Source: REDI01 sp038123735 (GTDB lineage Bacteria; Myxococcota_A; UBA796; GCA-2862545). From it: DNA of 24,420 nucleotides. Of this stretch, positions 1-8,453 are shown piece after piece. The notes under the pieces are model-generated. The model saw only the letters and a program-made list of their open reading frames with translations. It made no database searches and was not told the DNA's origin. The stretch covers positions 1 through 24,420 of the forward strand of contig JAYPAP010000045.1 in the NCBI GenBank assembly GCA_038123735.1, given 5' to 3'. Made by a program: the position numbers and the translations under genes. How positions within the stretch are numbered: the stretch's first letter is position 1; each line of letters starts with the position of its first letter.

Positions 1-444
1 CGCATAGACCACAACAGCCTTATCCAAGACCAGATCATATCCGCGCTCTTTAGCGATTTTGCTGGATACATCGCGCAGTTTCTGGTCCAACTTTTGCAAC
101 TCCGCAGCCACCTGACGGTCCATGTCATTTTGGTACCCCACCATGGTCTGCTGAAGTTCTTGGCTCTTTCGCATCAGTTCTTGTTCAGCCTTTGCTTTCG
201 CATCGTCCGTCAAGATGAGCTTCTTGCTCTCATAGTCTTCCACGTCCTTTTGCAGCTGAGTTTGCTGCACCTGCAATTCCTTGAGCTTCTGGGCATACAT
301 GGCTTCGAGTCGTTGCTGAGCCCGCGCAGCCTCAGGAAGCTGAGTCACTGCAGTCTGAAAATCAACAAATCCAATTCCCCCCGCCAAAGCTGGTGCTGAA
401 AGCGTGACCGCAATCCCAACCACTGCCATTCGGATAATGTTCAT
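1..444 (-). CDS. ompH: OmpH/Skp-family periplasmic chaperone (3' end outside window)
   Basis: Periplasmic chaperone that in this family binds unfolded outer-membrane proteins between the Sec translocon and the BAM complex. The 148 visible codons begin with a signal peptide (hydrophobic residues 6-20, likely cleavage after ALA at 21), followed by the family's first strand (GIGFVDFQTAV) and a long charged, Gln/Lys/Glu-rich helical stretch that should form the coiled-coil tentacles, then KIAKERGYDLVLDKAVVVYA, typical of the C-terminal part of OmpH. Only about 20-30 residues should be missing. The ATG at 442-444 is preceded by GGAGGAG at ideal distance. It lies 90 bases downstream of bamA on the same strand, the classic bamA-skp arrangement. 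The family call rests on sequence pattern and neighbour and is strong. Confidence 0.9.
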   Translation of the reverse strand, partial: MNIIRMAVVGIAVTLSAPALAGGIGFVDFQTAVTQLPEAARAQQRLEAMYAQKLKELQVQQTQLQKDVEDYESKKLILTDDAKAKAEQELMRKSQELQQTMVGYQNDMDRQVAAELQKLDQKLRDVSSKIAKERGYDLVLDKAVVVYA

Positions 445-472
445 GATCTCCTCCACTCCTTTAAGAGAACAC

Positions 473-487
473 AACAGAGCCTCTGTT
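473..487. repeat. 15-bp inverted repeat between bamA and ompH
   Basis: AACAGAG-C-CTCTGTT is a perfect inverted repeat with 7-base arms around one central base, in the 90-base bamA-ompH spacer and 29 bases upstream of the ompH ATG. As RNA it could form a 5-bp stem with a 5-base loop. There is no T-run, so it is not an intrinsic terminator. It could be an operator half-site pair or a processing/attenuation hairpin that sets ompH expression apart from bamA. That role is inference; only the symmetry is seen. Confidence 0.4.
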
Positions 488-534
488 CGTCCCTTGAATC
501 ACGAGACTGCTCAGCGAGCAACCACGCTCCGCAC

Positions 535-3018
535 CTAGAAAAAACTTCCAATTGAAAAATCAAATACCGATGGTCGTTCACCCGGCAATCTCTTGATTGG
601 GACCCCATATTCGAACCTGAGCGGCCCAATGGGCGAGAGCCATCGAACCCCGGCCCCGACTGCGAATCGCAGCTGCAGTGGATTGATCATCCCTCTGCCC
701 CAGGGGTCACCAAAGGCGTTGCCGGCATCGAAGAACACCACGGCAGAGATGCCAGCCGCGCGCACTACCGGGCTCTCCAGTTCGATATTGTTGATCCAAG
801 TCTGGGTCCCGCCGACCGCGAGGCTTGAGTCGATCGCCACCGGATCATCACTACCTAAGCCGCGAATCACTGGTCCGAGGCTAAACCACTGGTATCCACG
901 AACCGAGTTGATCCCACCCGCCCGAAAACGGTGGATGAACGGAATGACCCGACCATCTGTCGAACGCACCGCACCCAGCGTACTGTTCAGGCGAAACACC
1001 AACCAGTCCTTGTCCGGCCAAATGAGTGGTTGGTACATCCGGAAATTCCCGCGTAGTTCCCAGAACTTGAATCGTCCGCCAAATAGATTCAGCACCTTCT
1101 CGTCCGACAGACGCATGCCCCCGGAGAGATTCGCGGTCACACTAAGGTACGTTCCTTTTGTGGCGCGAACGCGGTTATTCCGCTTGTCCATCATGAAGCT
1201 GACGCCCACCGTACTGGTCAGACCATTACGATAAAGGTCGCCCCCTAGCAATTGCTGACGGTAGGTATCTAGCGAGTTTAGACCCACATCTTCGAATGTA
1301 TAGCTTGCAGCAACGCGCATCTCGTCTTTGAGATCGACGTAGCGACCCACCTCAATAGAGCCGCCGCGCTGATATTCATCCAGTCCGGCGATGAAGGACT
1401 GGTTCACATTGTAGGCGTTGACCCGCATCGTCCATCGCGAGTCCAGGAAGTACGGGTCGTAGAATTGCAGCTGGAACTGCTGCCGAATGCGCGACCAGTT
1501 GATGGACGCACTCATGATGTACCCGAGACCCAGGAAGTTATTCTTACTAATACTTCCCGTAAGAACGAAGCTTTCGAGATTACTGAAGCCCAATCCGAGG
1601 CTGAAGCTACCGGTTGGCCGCTCCTTCACTTGGATGTTCACGTCCAGTACATCTGAACCCACCCCTTTCGGCGTCGTGATGTCGACACTCTCGAAATATC
1701 CCAGCCGCATGACCCGGGCGCGAGACACCTGCAGCCGCCCCCCGCGGTACACATCCCCTTCGTTCACCTGAAGCTCTCGGCGCACCACCTTATCGAACGT
1801 CGGATCGTTACCCTTGACGTTGATCTTGCCGATACGGTACTTCTCACCCGTCTCAATGCGGAAGATCACATCCGCCTTTTGCGTCTTCGGGTTCGGATAG
1901 GGATACGGGGTCACGTTGACGAATGCGTAGCCTTGGTCTTGATACAGAGACTCGATTCCCGCGGCCACCTGCTGCATCGTCGATGCCTTGAACGGTTCAC
2001 CACGCTGGATTCTCGGGCCTTTTGCACGGAATACTGAGCTCGAGTTTCGTGGTTTTTTCCCGACGGAGACTCGCCATTGGTCTTCCTGTACTGAATATGC
2101 CGAGGTCCCTTCAATGATCGCTCTCACGGCATCTTCGGTAAGACCTTCTGCCTCTACAAAGTCCCCTTCGAGCGCTACATACCCGAAATCATATCTCATA
2201 CCTTCCGTAATCTGGTGACTCACGTAGATGTATCGCTTGTCCGGTGACAAGAAGACCGTCGGAGCAGCAACCTGAGCCTCGAGGTAGCCCTCTTCCCACA
2301 GGACGTAGCGAATGGCCTCTCGGTCTCTATCCAGTTTATCCCTTCGGAACGTGCCACCCGACGAGAGCCACGGAAGCGCTCCGCCCGGCTTCACCTCGAG
2401 AAAGCGCTTGAACTTGGAGGGGGGTACCGCGTCGCTGCCATTAAAATCAACCGATTGAACGACGACTTTTTGGTTCTCAACGATATTGAAGACCAACTCG
2501 ATCTGGTCTTCCGCCACCGGCACCCGGTCCACTGTCACATCGGCTAGATAGTACCCTTTTTCGACGTAAAGCTCCCGCACACGGTCGATATTGCGCTTGA
2601 CCTCTGCCTCGTTCAGAACGCTGAATTCCCGGATGTCCAAGACTTCGCGAATATCCTCCTCGCTCAATTTCTTGTTGCCAGCCAACTTGACCAAGATCAC
2701 AGCCGGCTTTTCGTCTACTTTGATGATGAGCTTGACTCCAGACTCCGCAGGAGCAACCTCAATCCGAACATCCTCGAAGAACCCAGTTGCATACACCGCT
2801 TTAACCAGCTGCCGCACCCTGGCTGCAGTCAGTTCATCACCGGGTCCAAAGGTCACTTCAGCTCGGACAGCGGTGGGGTCGATGCGCTGGGTACCGACTA
2901 CCTCAATCTCCGAGACGATACCGGAAGGCGTTCCAATCGGAGTGGCAACGCCAACAACTGGGAGGCACAACGCGATGACCCATACCGAGCAAATGATGAT
3001 CAACTTTTGGAGACTCAT
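535..3018 (-). CDS. bamA: Outer membrane protein assembly factor BamA (Omp85)
   Basis: Core of the BAM machine that folds beta-barrel proteins into the outer membrane. The 827 residues show a signal peptide (1-25), five POTRA domains (about 35-104, 105-183, 184-272, 275-392, 393-466) and a C-terminal 16-strand barrel (about 470-827). The conserved barrel-lid motif is VRGYQ at 706-710 (VRGF type), and the protein ends in an aromatic beta-signal, FDFSIGSFF. Length matches the family (E. coli about 810). POTRA4 carries an apparent extra stretch of about 35 residues (305-340). The ATG overlaps the lolD stop as ATGA (3015-3018), implying translational coupling with lipoprotein export genes, which fits because BAM needs lipoprotein partners. 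No BamB-E gene is in the window. Confidence 0.97.
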   Translation of the reverse strand: MSLQKLIIICSVWVIALCLPVVGVATPIGTPSGIVSEIEVVGTQRIDPTAVRAEVTFGPGDELTAARVRQLVKAVYATGFFEDVRIEVAPAESGVKLIIKVDEKPAVILVKLAGNKKLSEEDIREVLDIREFSVLNEAEVKRNIDRVRELYVEKGYYLADVTVDRVPVAEDQIELVFNIVENQKVVVQSVDFNGSDAVPPSKFKRFLEVKPGGALPWLSSGGTFRRDKLDRDREAIRYVLWEEGYLEAQVAAPTVFLSPDKRYIYVSHQITEGMRYDFGYVALEGDFVEAEGLTEDAVRAIIEGTSAYSVQEDQWRVSVGKKPRNSSSVFRAKGPRIQRGEPFKASTMQQVAAGIESLYQDQGYAFVNVTPYPYPNPKTQKADVIFRIETGEKYRIGKINVKGNDPTFDKVVRRELQVNEGDVYRGGRLQVSRARVMRLGYFESVDITTPKGVGSDVLDVNIQVKERPTGSFSLGLGFSNLESFVLTGSISKNNFLGLGYIMSASINWSRIRQQFQLQFYDPYFLDSRWTMRVNAYNVNQSFIAGLDEYQRGGSIEVGRYVDLKDEMRVAASYTFEDVGLNSLDTYRQQLLGGDLYRNGLTSTVGVSFMMDKRNNRVRATKGTYLSVTANLSGGMRLSDEKVLNLFGGRFKFWELRGNFRMYQPLIWPDKDWLVFRLNSTLGAVRSTDGRVIPFIHRFRAGGINSVRGYQWFSLGPVIRGLGSDDPVAIDSSLAVGGTQTWINNIELESPVVRAAGISAVVFFDAGNAFGDPWGRGMINPLQLRFAVGAGVRWLSPIGPLRFEYGVPIKRLPGERPSVFDFSIGSFF

Positions 3019-3710
3019 CCTTTCTGCTCCTCAAATTTGCCATCGTTCAGGTGAAGCTGGCGCTGAAACTGGGCTGCAAGCTCCACGGAGTGCGTCACGA
3101 CTACTAACGTCGTGCCCAGCGCCTTGTTCAAGTGCATAAACAGGTCAAAGACCGTATTTGACGTGCGAGGGTCGAGGTTGCCCGTGGGCTCATCCGCGAG
3201 GACAAGTCGTGGTCCCATCGCAAACGCTCTGGCGATCGCGACCCGTTGCTGCTCACCACCTGAAAGCTCACCGGGAAGGTGCTTTTTGCGGTCGCTCAGC
3301 CCTACCGCTTCCAGCAGCATGCTGGCTCGCCGCATCGCTTCCCGCTTACTCCCTCCGGCAATTCGTATCGGCATACCCACGTTTTCGGCTGCCGTATGCT
3401 CTTGGAGTAGGTTGTGAGACTGAAAGATGAATCCGATCTGCTGATTGCGAATCCGGTGCCGGACGGCCTCAGAAGCCCTACTCACCTCTTGGGTGCCCAG
3501 CACGATCTGACCCTCATCCGGACGGTCGAGTAGACCGACCATATGGAGAAACGTACTCTTCCCGCAGCCGCTGGGACCCATGATCGCGACATGCTCCCCA
3601 GGCTCGATGCTCAGGTCTGCTTCACGCAATACATGAATGTCGTTGCCATAGCGCTTCGAAACGCCCTGGATGTGCAGAGGGATCCCAGACCGACTGACCA
3701 TGTCCGTCAT
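3015..3710 (-). CDS. lolD: Lipoprotein-releasing ABC transporter ATP-binding protein LolD
   Basis: Cytoplasmic ATPase that with LolC/E extracts outer-membrane-destined lipoproteins from the inner membrane. The 231 residues show Walker A GPSGCGKS (45-52), Q-loop Gln97 in the FIFQSHNLLQEHTA stretch typical of LolD/MacB-type ATPases, signature LSGGEQQR (149-156), Walker B LVLADEP followed by TGNLD (169-180) and H-loop His207. The open frame extends a further 123 codons upstream, but that part lies antisense-like over lolC. The ATG at 3708-3710 forms an ATGA overlap with the lolC stop and puts the first strand of the ATPase at the normal distance, so I use it. Its own stop overlaps the bamA ATG. 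Confidence 0.96.
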   Translation of the reverse strand: MTDMVSRSGIPLHIQGVSKRYGNDIHVLREADLSIEPGEHVAIMGPSGCGKSTFLHMVGLLDRPDEGQIVLGTQEVSRASEAVRHRIRNQQIGFIFQSHNLLQEHTAAENVGMPIRIAGGSKREAMRRASMLLEAVGLSDRKKHLPGELSGGEQQRVAIARAFAMGPRLVLADEPTGNLDPRTSNTVFDLFMHLNKALGTTLVVVTHSVELAAQFQRQLHLNDGKFEEQKG

Positions 3711-5215
3711 TCGTACCTCAGCCCTTCGACGGGATTCAGTCGAGATGCGATAAATGATGGGATAATGGTAATAACAAAGGAGACGACCAGGGCCCCAATC
3801 GCGATGTAGGCGACGGTAGCCACATCGATATGAACCGGTACAGTACTGAGCATGTAGACATCGGTGCTGAGCGGAAGCCCGTAATAGTCCAGTCCTAACG
3901 CGAGGGATAGCCCAGCGACCGTACCGACTACCGTCCCGATCACCCCGAGAAGAACACCTTCGAACACAAAGATGCCGAGGATGTCCCCAGGGCTGCTTCC
4001 CATGGCGCGAAGCACCGCTATTTCCTTGCCTTTGGTCAGGACTCGCATCATGACGGCAGAGGCTACGAGGAAGGAACATACGGTCAGTATAAGGAAGAAG
4101 AGAAGCGCCGAATAGATACGCTCCATTTCCAGAGCCTCAAACAACTGGCGATTCATTTGCTTCCAATGCCGAACAAAGTGCATCGGCCCAACGGCTCGCC
4201 CCAACTCCGCTGCCACCTCTTCCGCTTGGTACACATCGTGGAGCGCCAACTCCACTCCCGTGACCGAATCACCCATGCGAAGGAATTTCTGTAGTTCCGC
4301 GTTGTTCAAGTAGGTCCATTTGTTGTCGTATTCATACATGCCGGACTTGTAGACGGAGACGACCCGTACAGGTACCACCCGCGGCGTAGGAATCCCCATG
4401 GGTCCTGGCGCACCGCCAAGTGGATCCATCAAGTGTAGCTCCGACCCCGGCCCCACTTGGAAGCTCTGAGCAAGCTCAGCTCCGATGATGATCCCGGGGA
4501 ACTCTTGCGTAGTATCTTGCGTATCGCCAGGTTCAATTTCAATATCTGCATCCTGACCGAGGGCCGCATCGAGATCGATGAACGCCTCACCTTCCGCCTT
4601 CAAGACCGCGTTGTAGGCGTATACATCAGGCACAGCGGGACCGGTAACCGGCTCAGCAACGCGCTTAAATGATGCCAGCTTGGCCTCAGGCGTAGTCAGT
4701 GCACCAGAGCCATCCACGAGAAGATCATCGACGAGGCTTGTGACAGCCGGGGTGCGTTCAACGTCTACACCCTTGATAATAATGCCGGTATACTGCCTAG
4801 AGTTAGGTACTCGGAGCAGCGCCTCTCCGTATACGAAAGGAGCCGCTCCCTTGATGTCAGGCATCGCATCTGTCAGCCCGAGAATCACGCTCGCATCTCG
4901 GACAGGTTCGCCAGGTTGCCCCAACACGACAGCGTGAGCGTTGGCGCCGAGGATCTTGTCTCGCAAATCATATTGAAAGCCCGACATCACGGAGACGGCG
5001 AAATTCATCGTGGTCACACCTAGGGCGACGCCGACCACGGCGATCAACGCGACGGATGTGATCATCAGGTTGAGCTTTCGAGAAAAGAGGTGTCGAGCGG
5101 CGATCGCCATCTGCGTTTGAAGCCGCCCCAGCGCCGAGACACTTGGGGTGCCCTGCATTTCCTGAGACAGCTTAAGAAGCTTAGCGTCCGATTCTCCCGA
5201 CTCCCGAACACTCAT
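3707..5215 (-). CDS. lolC: Lipoprotein-releasing permease, LolC/LolE family
   Basis: Inner-membrane partner of LolD in lipoprotein sorting. The 502 residues have the LolCDE topology: one N-terminal membrane segment (about 50-72), a large periplasmic MacB-like core domain (about 75-360) and three C-terminal membrane segments (about 368-391, 411-440, 466-487) in an FtsX domain, with the cytoplasmic loop KGKEIAVLRAMG (coupling region for LolD) and the characteristic end LNPVEGLRYE. Only one permease gene is present, so it probably acts as a homodimer doing both LolC and LolE jobs, as in many bacteria outside Gammaproteobacteria (inference). The periplasmic domain is longer than in E. coli LolC (about 400 residues total), with an acidic segment near 210-235. 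ATGA overlaps join it to lysS upstream and lolD downstream. Confidence 0.93.
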   Translation of the reverse strand: MSVRESGESDAKLLKLSQEMQGTPSVSALGRLQTQMAIAARHLFSRKLNLMITSVALIAVVGVALGVTTMNFAVSVMSGFQYDLRDKILGANAHAVVLGQPGEPVRDASVILGLTDAMPDIKGAAPFVYGEALLRVPNSRQYTGIIIKGVDVERTPAVTSLVDDLLVDGSGALTTPEAKLASFKRVAEPVTGPAVPDVYAYNAVLKAEGEAFIDLDAALGQDADIEIEPGDTQDTTQEFPGIIIGAELAQSFQVGPGSELHLMDPLGGAPGPMGIPTPRVVPVRVVSVYKSGMYEYDNKWTYLNNAELQKFLRMGDSVTGVELALHDVYQAEEVAAELGRAVGPMHFVRHWKQMNRQLFEALEMERIYSALLFFLILTVCSFLVASAVMMRVLTKGKEIAVLRAMGSSPGDILGIFVFEGVLLGVIGTVVGTVAGLSLALGLDYYGLPLSTDVYMLSTVPVHIDVATVAYIAIGALVVSFVITIIPSFIASRLNPVEGLRYE

Positions 5216-6771
5216 TCAGCTTCCCCAGTCTCAAACCGTTCTGGACGAAGCGTTGGAAACAAGATGACTTCGCGAATGCTCGGATTGCCGATAAGCAGCA
5301 TGACAAGCCGATCGATGCCAATACCCTGCCCTCCCGTTGGGGGCATGGCGTAGGTAAGCGCACGCACATAGTCGTGGTCGAAATACATCGCTTCTTCATC
5401 ACCCGCCGCTTTCGCCGCAGCCTGCGCTTCGAAACGCCCGGCCTGGTCCACCGGGTCGTTCAACTCCGTGAACGCATTGGCGATTTCCCAGGTTCCAATA
5501 ACTAATTCAAACCGATCGACGATCTCAGCGTCCTCATCCGACCGACGCGCAAGCGGACTGATCTCCGCAGGGAAGTGAGTCACGAAGGTCGGGTTGACGA
5601 GATGACCTTCAACGTACTCGTCGTAGAATTTCTCCCACCACTTCGCCCAGCTAGTTGGTAGTTCCTCGTCTTCCGCCACGCGATGATGTTGCCGCCAGCA
5701 TGCCTCAAGGGCCGCTGCATCTCGAAGCATCTCGTTCGTGGCAGGGCTCATCTCCACGATGAGGTCTCCCATGGGTGCCCGCCGGTAAGGAGGACTAAAG
5801 TCGATTTCTCGCTCACCGACCTGAACCTTCATCTTTCCGACGACGTCGCGCGCCAGCTCGACGATGAGAGTTTCGGTCAAGTCCATCATGTTGTGGTAGG
5901 TGGCCCACGCCATATAGAACTCGAGCATCGTGAACTCGGGATTATGCTTCAGACTAATCCCTTCATTCCTATAGTTTCGATTGAGCTCAAAGACGCGCTC
6001 CAGTCCTCCAACCACAAGCCTCTTTAGGTAGAGTTCAGGCGCCACCCTCAAGAATAGTTGAATGTCCAACGCGTTGTGATGCGTAGTGAATGGTCGCGCA
6101 CTCGCCCCGCCAGCCAAGTTCTGCATCATCGGCGTCTCGACTTCGAGGAAGTCGCGATCCTGGAAAAAGTCCCGAATATGGCGGATGATCTTAGATCGCA
6201 TCCGGAACGTATCCCGTACTTCGGGATTCATGAACAGGTCAACATAGCGTTGGCGATGCCGGGTCTCTTGATCTGTCAGGGAGTGAAAGCGGTCCGGAAA
6301 TGGCACCGCGATCTTGCTGGCAAGACGCGCTTCCTGGGCATCGAGGGTCAGCTCACCCGTTCGGGTGCGCACCATATTCCCCTTCGCCCACACAAAGTCG
6401 CCAATATCAAGCTTTTTGAGCACCTCATATGCCTCTTCACCCACGTTGTTCTTTCGAACCATGACCTGAAGAATTCCGCCACGGAGGACCGGGTTCCCTT
6501 CGCTGTCCGTATCGGGCACCGAGGCCTCACCAACATCTTGGATCCTCAAAAAGAGTAATTTACCCATGCGGTTGCGAAACATCACTCTACCCGCAACAGC
6601 TACTCCCTGACCATCTGGGTCTTCGCTTGGGTCCTCAACGCCAACAAAGTGACGCTGCAAGTCGGTGGAGGTGTGCGTGGGCACCATGCCCTCGGCCGTG
6701 GGATAGGGCTGCATTCCCGCTGCGCGCATCTCCGCAATCTTTGCCTGAAATTTCTCGTCGAACGGATACAT
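5212..6771 (-). CDS. lysS: Lysine--tRNA ligase, class II
   Basis: Charges tRNA-Lys with lysine. The 519 residues contain an N-terminal OB-fold anticodon-binding domain (about 56-150) and the class II catalytic domain: motif 1 region ending FLEVETPMMQNLAGGASARPF (about 207-228), motif 2 FELNRNYRNEGISLKHNPEF (261-280) and motif 3 GGQGIGIDRLVMLL (from 480), then the usual IREVILFPTLRPE tail. Length is normal (about 500). The frame stays open about 30 codons upstream, but the ATG at 6769-6771 gives the usual short N-terminus, has a purine-rich AGAGGGGGG upstream, and lies 11 bases after the preceding stop. The stop overlaps the lolC start as ATGA, a lysS-lolC-lolD arrangement that I recall from deltaproteobacterial genomes. 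Confidence 0.97.
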   Translation of the reverse strand: MYPFDEKFQAKIAEMRAAGMQPYPTAEGMVPTHTSTDLQRHFVGVEDPSEDPDGQGVAVAGRVMFRNRMGKLLFLRIQDVGEASVPDTDSEGNPVLRGGILQVMVRKNNVGEEAYEVLKKLDIGDFVWAKGNMVRTRTGELTLDAQEARLASKIAVPFPDRFHSLTDQETRHRQRYVDLFMNPEVRDTFRMRSKIIRHIRDFFQDRDFLEVETPMMQNLAGGASARPFTTHHNALDIQLFLRVAPELYLKRLVVGGLERVFELNRNYRNEGISLKHNPEFTMLEFYMAWATYHNMMDLTETLIVELARDVVGKMKVQVGEREIDFSPPYRRAPMGDLIVEMSPATNEMLRDAAALEACWRQHHRVAEDEELPTSWAKWWEKFYDEYVEGHLVNPTFVTHFPAEISPLARRSDEDAEIVDRFELVIGTWEIANAFTELNDPVDQAGRFEAQAAAKAAGDEEAMYFDHDYVRALTYAMPPTGGQGIGIDRLVMLLIGNPSIREVILFPTLRPERFETGEAE

Positions 6772-6782
6772 CCGCCCCCCTC

Positions 6783-7697
6783 TTACCAGCGGTCGATCAA
6801 CGCCGCGAGATCGTCGTCCCCGATGTAAAGCTCGGCTACCGCGTCTTGAGTGAAGAGCCACTGCGTCAAGCTGTCGGCCTTCGCAGATGCCGGCCCACGC
6901 GCGGCCAAGATGGGTGCCGCTCCGGGGATTAACTCATCGACCTCATAGCCATCTTCGAGTTCAAGAGCCTCATTTCCAACCAGATACCGGAGCAGACCTG
7001 CCGCATCCGCTGGATCTCGCACCGGTGCGGGGGCCGCCCCTTCGTCCGACGAAGGGGGATCGACTTGAGGCTCGGGCTCGGGCTCGGGCTCGTCAACGCC
7101 ACCAGAAATGAGTGCTTGCAGTAGGCGTTCGAGGCCAGCACCAGAACCAGGTCCAGCCGGCGCCGCAGCCTTTTCCTCTGCAGCAGGAGAGATTTCTCTA
7201 CGCAATTGGGCAACGGGAAGCGGGTCTTCCTGGGTGAGCGGGTCTTTGAAGAAGGCCTCGTGGGTATCCTCATCGTCCCAATCTAACTCCGCTTCATCAG
7301 CAGGCTTTGGTCTGGGGCCACCGTGAGCGGGCGCGTTGGTAGGGATCTCAAGATCCACATCGACCTTCACATCAAAGCGATCGCCAGTCTCCGCGTCCTC
7401 AACTTCGGCCGATAGACTGACCGAACCCGACGGTGAGAACGTGACGAAGGCTTCCGTGAGTTGACCCGGCGCCCCATCCACATCTACCTGGGCTTTGAAC
7501 AAGATTTCCAGCTTATCAAGCTCATGCTGACCCGCGAACAACTCCGCGGTACCGTCCACGGGTAATGGGACTGCCACCAGCACGAGAACGATGCGGTCAA
7601 CGACTGCATTCAGGTCGAGTTCAAAGCCTCGCTCCGCGTACCAACGCAGGCGGGCCACCGGACCACTCGGCCCGGCGCTATCCAGTTGTTCTTCCAC
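6783..7697 (-). CDS. Acidic protein of unknown function with Pro-Glu linker
   Basis: I do not recognise this 304-residue protein. It has no signal peptide or membrane segment. Residues about 1-125 look like a folded, strand-rich domain (alternating hydrophobic and charged residues, with repeated Val/Asp stretches). About 126-235 is a low-complexity acidic and proline/alanine-rich linker including EPEPEPEP. The final ~70 residues look folded again and end in a conserved-looking ELYIGDDDLAALIDRW. The start is a GTG 3 bases after the upstream lipoprotein's stop (TGA GTC GTG) and has no good ribosome-binding site, so translation may depend on termination-reinitiation. It sits in the same transcript as lysS and the lipoprotein. 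The Glu/Asp bias and co-directional setting support a real cytoplasmic protein; the function is unknown. Confidence 0.75.
   Translation of the reverse strand: MEEQLDSAGPSGPVARLRWYAERGFELDLNAVVDRIVLVLVAVPLPVDGTAELFAGQHELDKLEILFKAQVDVDGAPGQLTEAFVTFSPSGSVSLSAEVEDAETGDRFDVKVDVDLEIPTNAPAHGGPRPKPADEAELDWDDEDTHEAFFKDPLTQEDPLPVAQLRREISPAAEEKAAAPAGPGSGAGLERLLQALISGGVDEPEPEPEPQVDPPSSDEGAAPAPVRDPADAAGLLRYLVGNEALELEDGYEVDELIPGAAPILAARGPASAKADSLTQWLFTQDAVAELYIGDDDLAALIDRW
7069..7092. repeat. 6-base tandem repeat encoding Glu-Pro
   Basis: Four tandem copies of GGCTCG (plus strand) encode the EPEPEPEP run in the acidic protein's linker. It is a short in-frame repeat that could vary in copy number without shifting frame. 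Confidence 0.8.
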
Positions 7698-7700
7698 GAC

Positions 7701-8381
7701 TCAGTTCCAGGGTGGCGTTTGCGTGAGCTGTTGGCAGCGCTCTCCCGGTGCGGTCCCGGTGACTGTGCCAGTGGCCGGATCCACAAGAGTATCTTCATAA
7801 ATGTACTGCCCCCCAAAGTCTGGACCAAGATTGATCTCCAGATCCGGGGTGTTTTCATCCACGCCGTTCGTGGTGGTGACGGTGTAAGTATTCGCATTGC
7901 CCTGCCACCAAGCGGCTTCTTCACCGGTGAAGCGATAACCGCGGTCACGGCCCGAGCCGACTATCTCCCACTGACCATCGCCCATCGCGCAGTTCACATT
8001 GAAGATGGTGCCGATCTCAGCAGGGGTGTACGCCTTGCCATCGTACCCGAGCGAAGCGTCATAATTAAAGCGGAACGTCATCGAGCAGTAGCCGGCTGCC
8101 AGCACATTGACCGGATCCACGGAGCCGCCCTCTTTCAGGTACTCAACGACCGATTCGCATGTCGCGTTCGGGTTTGGAGATAGAAACGCCACGCCCTTTC
8201 CGTTGGTCGCAAAGGAAAATGACTTGTAAGTCTGCGCAATACCACTTCGATCGTGATCATTAGCCTCGATCACTCCATCGGTGATCGGGTCGATCTGCAC
8301 ATCATCGCCGTCTCCGGAGCAAGCCGCCGTAAACGAGCCTATGCCCAAAAGAATGCACATGCGTCCGAGAGTTCGTGCCAT
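7701..8381 (-). CDS. Small secreted lipoprotein of unknown function
   Basis: The 226-residue product begins with a lipoprotein signal peptide: MARTLGRMCILLGIGSFTAA followed by the lipidation Cys21 (lipobox TAAC). The Ser-Gly-Asp-Gly-Asp-Asp after Cys21 puts Asp at +4 and +6 but not at +2, so outer-membrane sorting is plausible. The mature part has four further cysteines (around NATCESV, GYCSMTF, NVNCAMGD, GERCQQL) that could form two disulfides, many aromatic residues and alternating-strand patterns; I do not recognise the family. The frame is open 14 codons further upstream, but the ATG at 8379-8381 has a clear GGAGG about 6 bases before it and places the signal peptide correctly. It lies between prfB and the unknown acidic protein, whose GTG start is 3 bases beyond its stop. 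Confidence 0.82.
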   Translation of the reverse strand: MARTLGRMCILLGIGSFTAACSGDGDDVQIDPITDGVIEANDHDRSGIAQTYKSFSFATNGKGVAFLSPNPNATCESVVEYLKEGGSVDPVNVLAAGYCSMTFRFNYDASLGYDGKAYTPAEIGTIFNVNCAMGDGQWEIVGSGRDRGYRFTGEEAAWWQGNANTYTVTTTNGVDENTPDLEINLGPDFGGQYIYEDTLVDPATGTVTGTAPGERCQQLTQTPPWN

Positions 8382-8430
8382 AACTGCCTCCACTGTCGGC
8401 CCGACTAACACTCTGCGCCACACGCGAGAT

Positions 8431-8452
8431 AAAAAAAACGCCGGTTCGAACC
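8431..8452 (-). terminator. Possible weak intrinsic terminator after prfB
   Basis: Read on the minus strand just after the prfB stop, a perfect 10-base palindrome GGTTCGAACC is followed by GGCG and a run of eight T. The stem that can form is short (3-4 bp), so at best this is a weak or leaky terminator separating prfB from the lipoprotein gene. The T-run is the stronger part of the evidence. Confidence 0.35.
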
Positions 8453-8453
8453 T

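Noticed and set aside
593..1234. 213-codon open frame on the plus strand
   Set aside because: Lies wholly antisense to the BamA barrel; composition is Pro/Arg/Ser-rich without any motif, typical of a shadow frame.
3711..4079. 123-codon upstream extension of LolD
   Set aside because: Overlaps lolC in another frame and is Arg/Cys-rich noise; the ATG at 3708-3710 gives the normal LolD N-terminus and an ATGA junction.
6772..6861. 30-codon N-terminal extension of LysS
   Set aside because: Arg-rich sequence overlapping the preceding gene; the ATG at 6771 has a purine-rich site and family-typical start.
8443..8452. GGTTCGAACC resembling a tRNA T-loop
   Set aside because: No acceptor, D or anticodon arms around it; it is a palindrome next to a T-run after prfB, read as a possible weak terminator.
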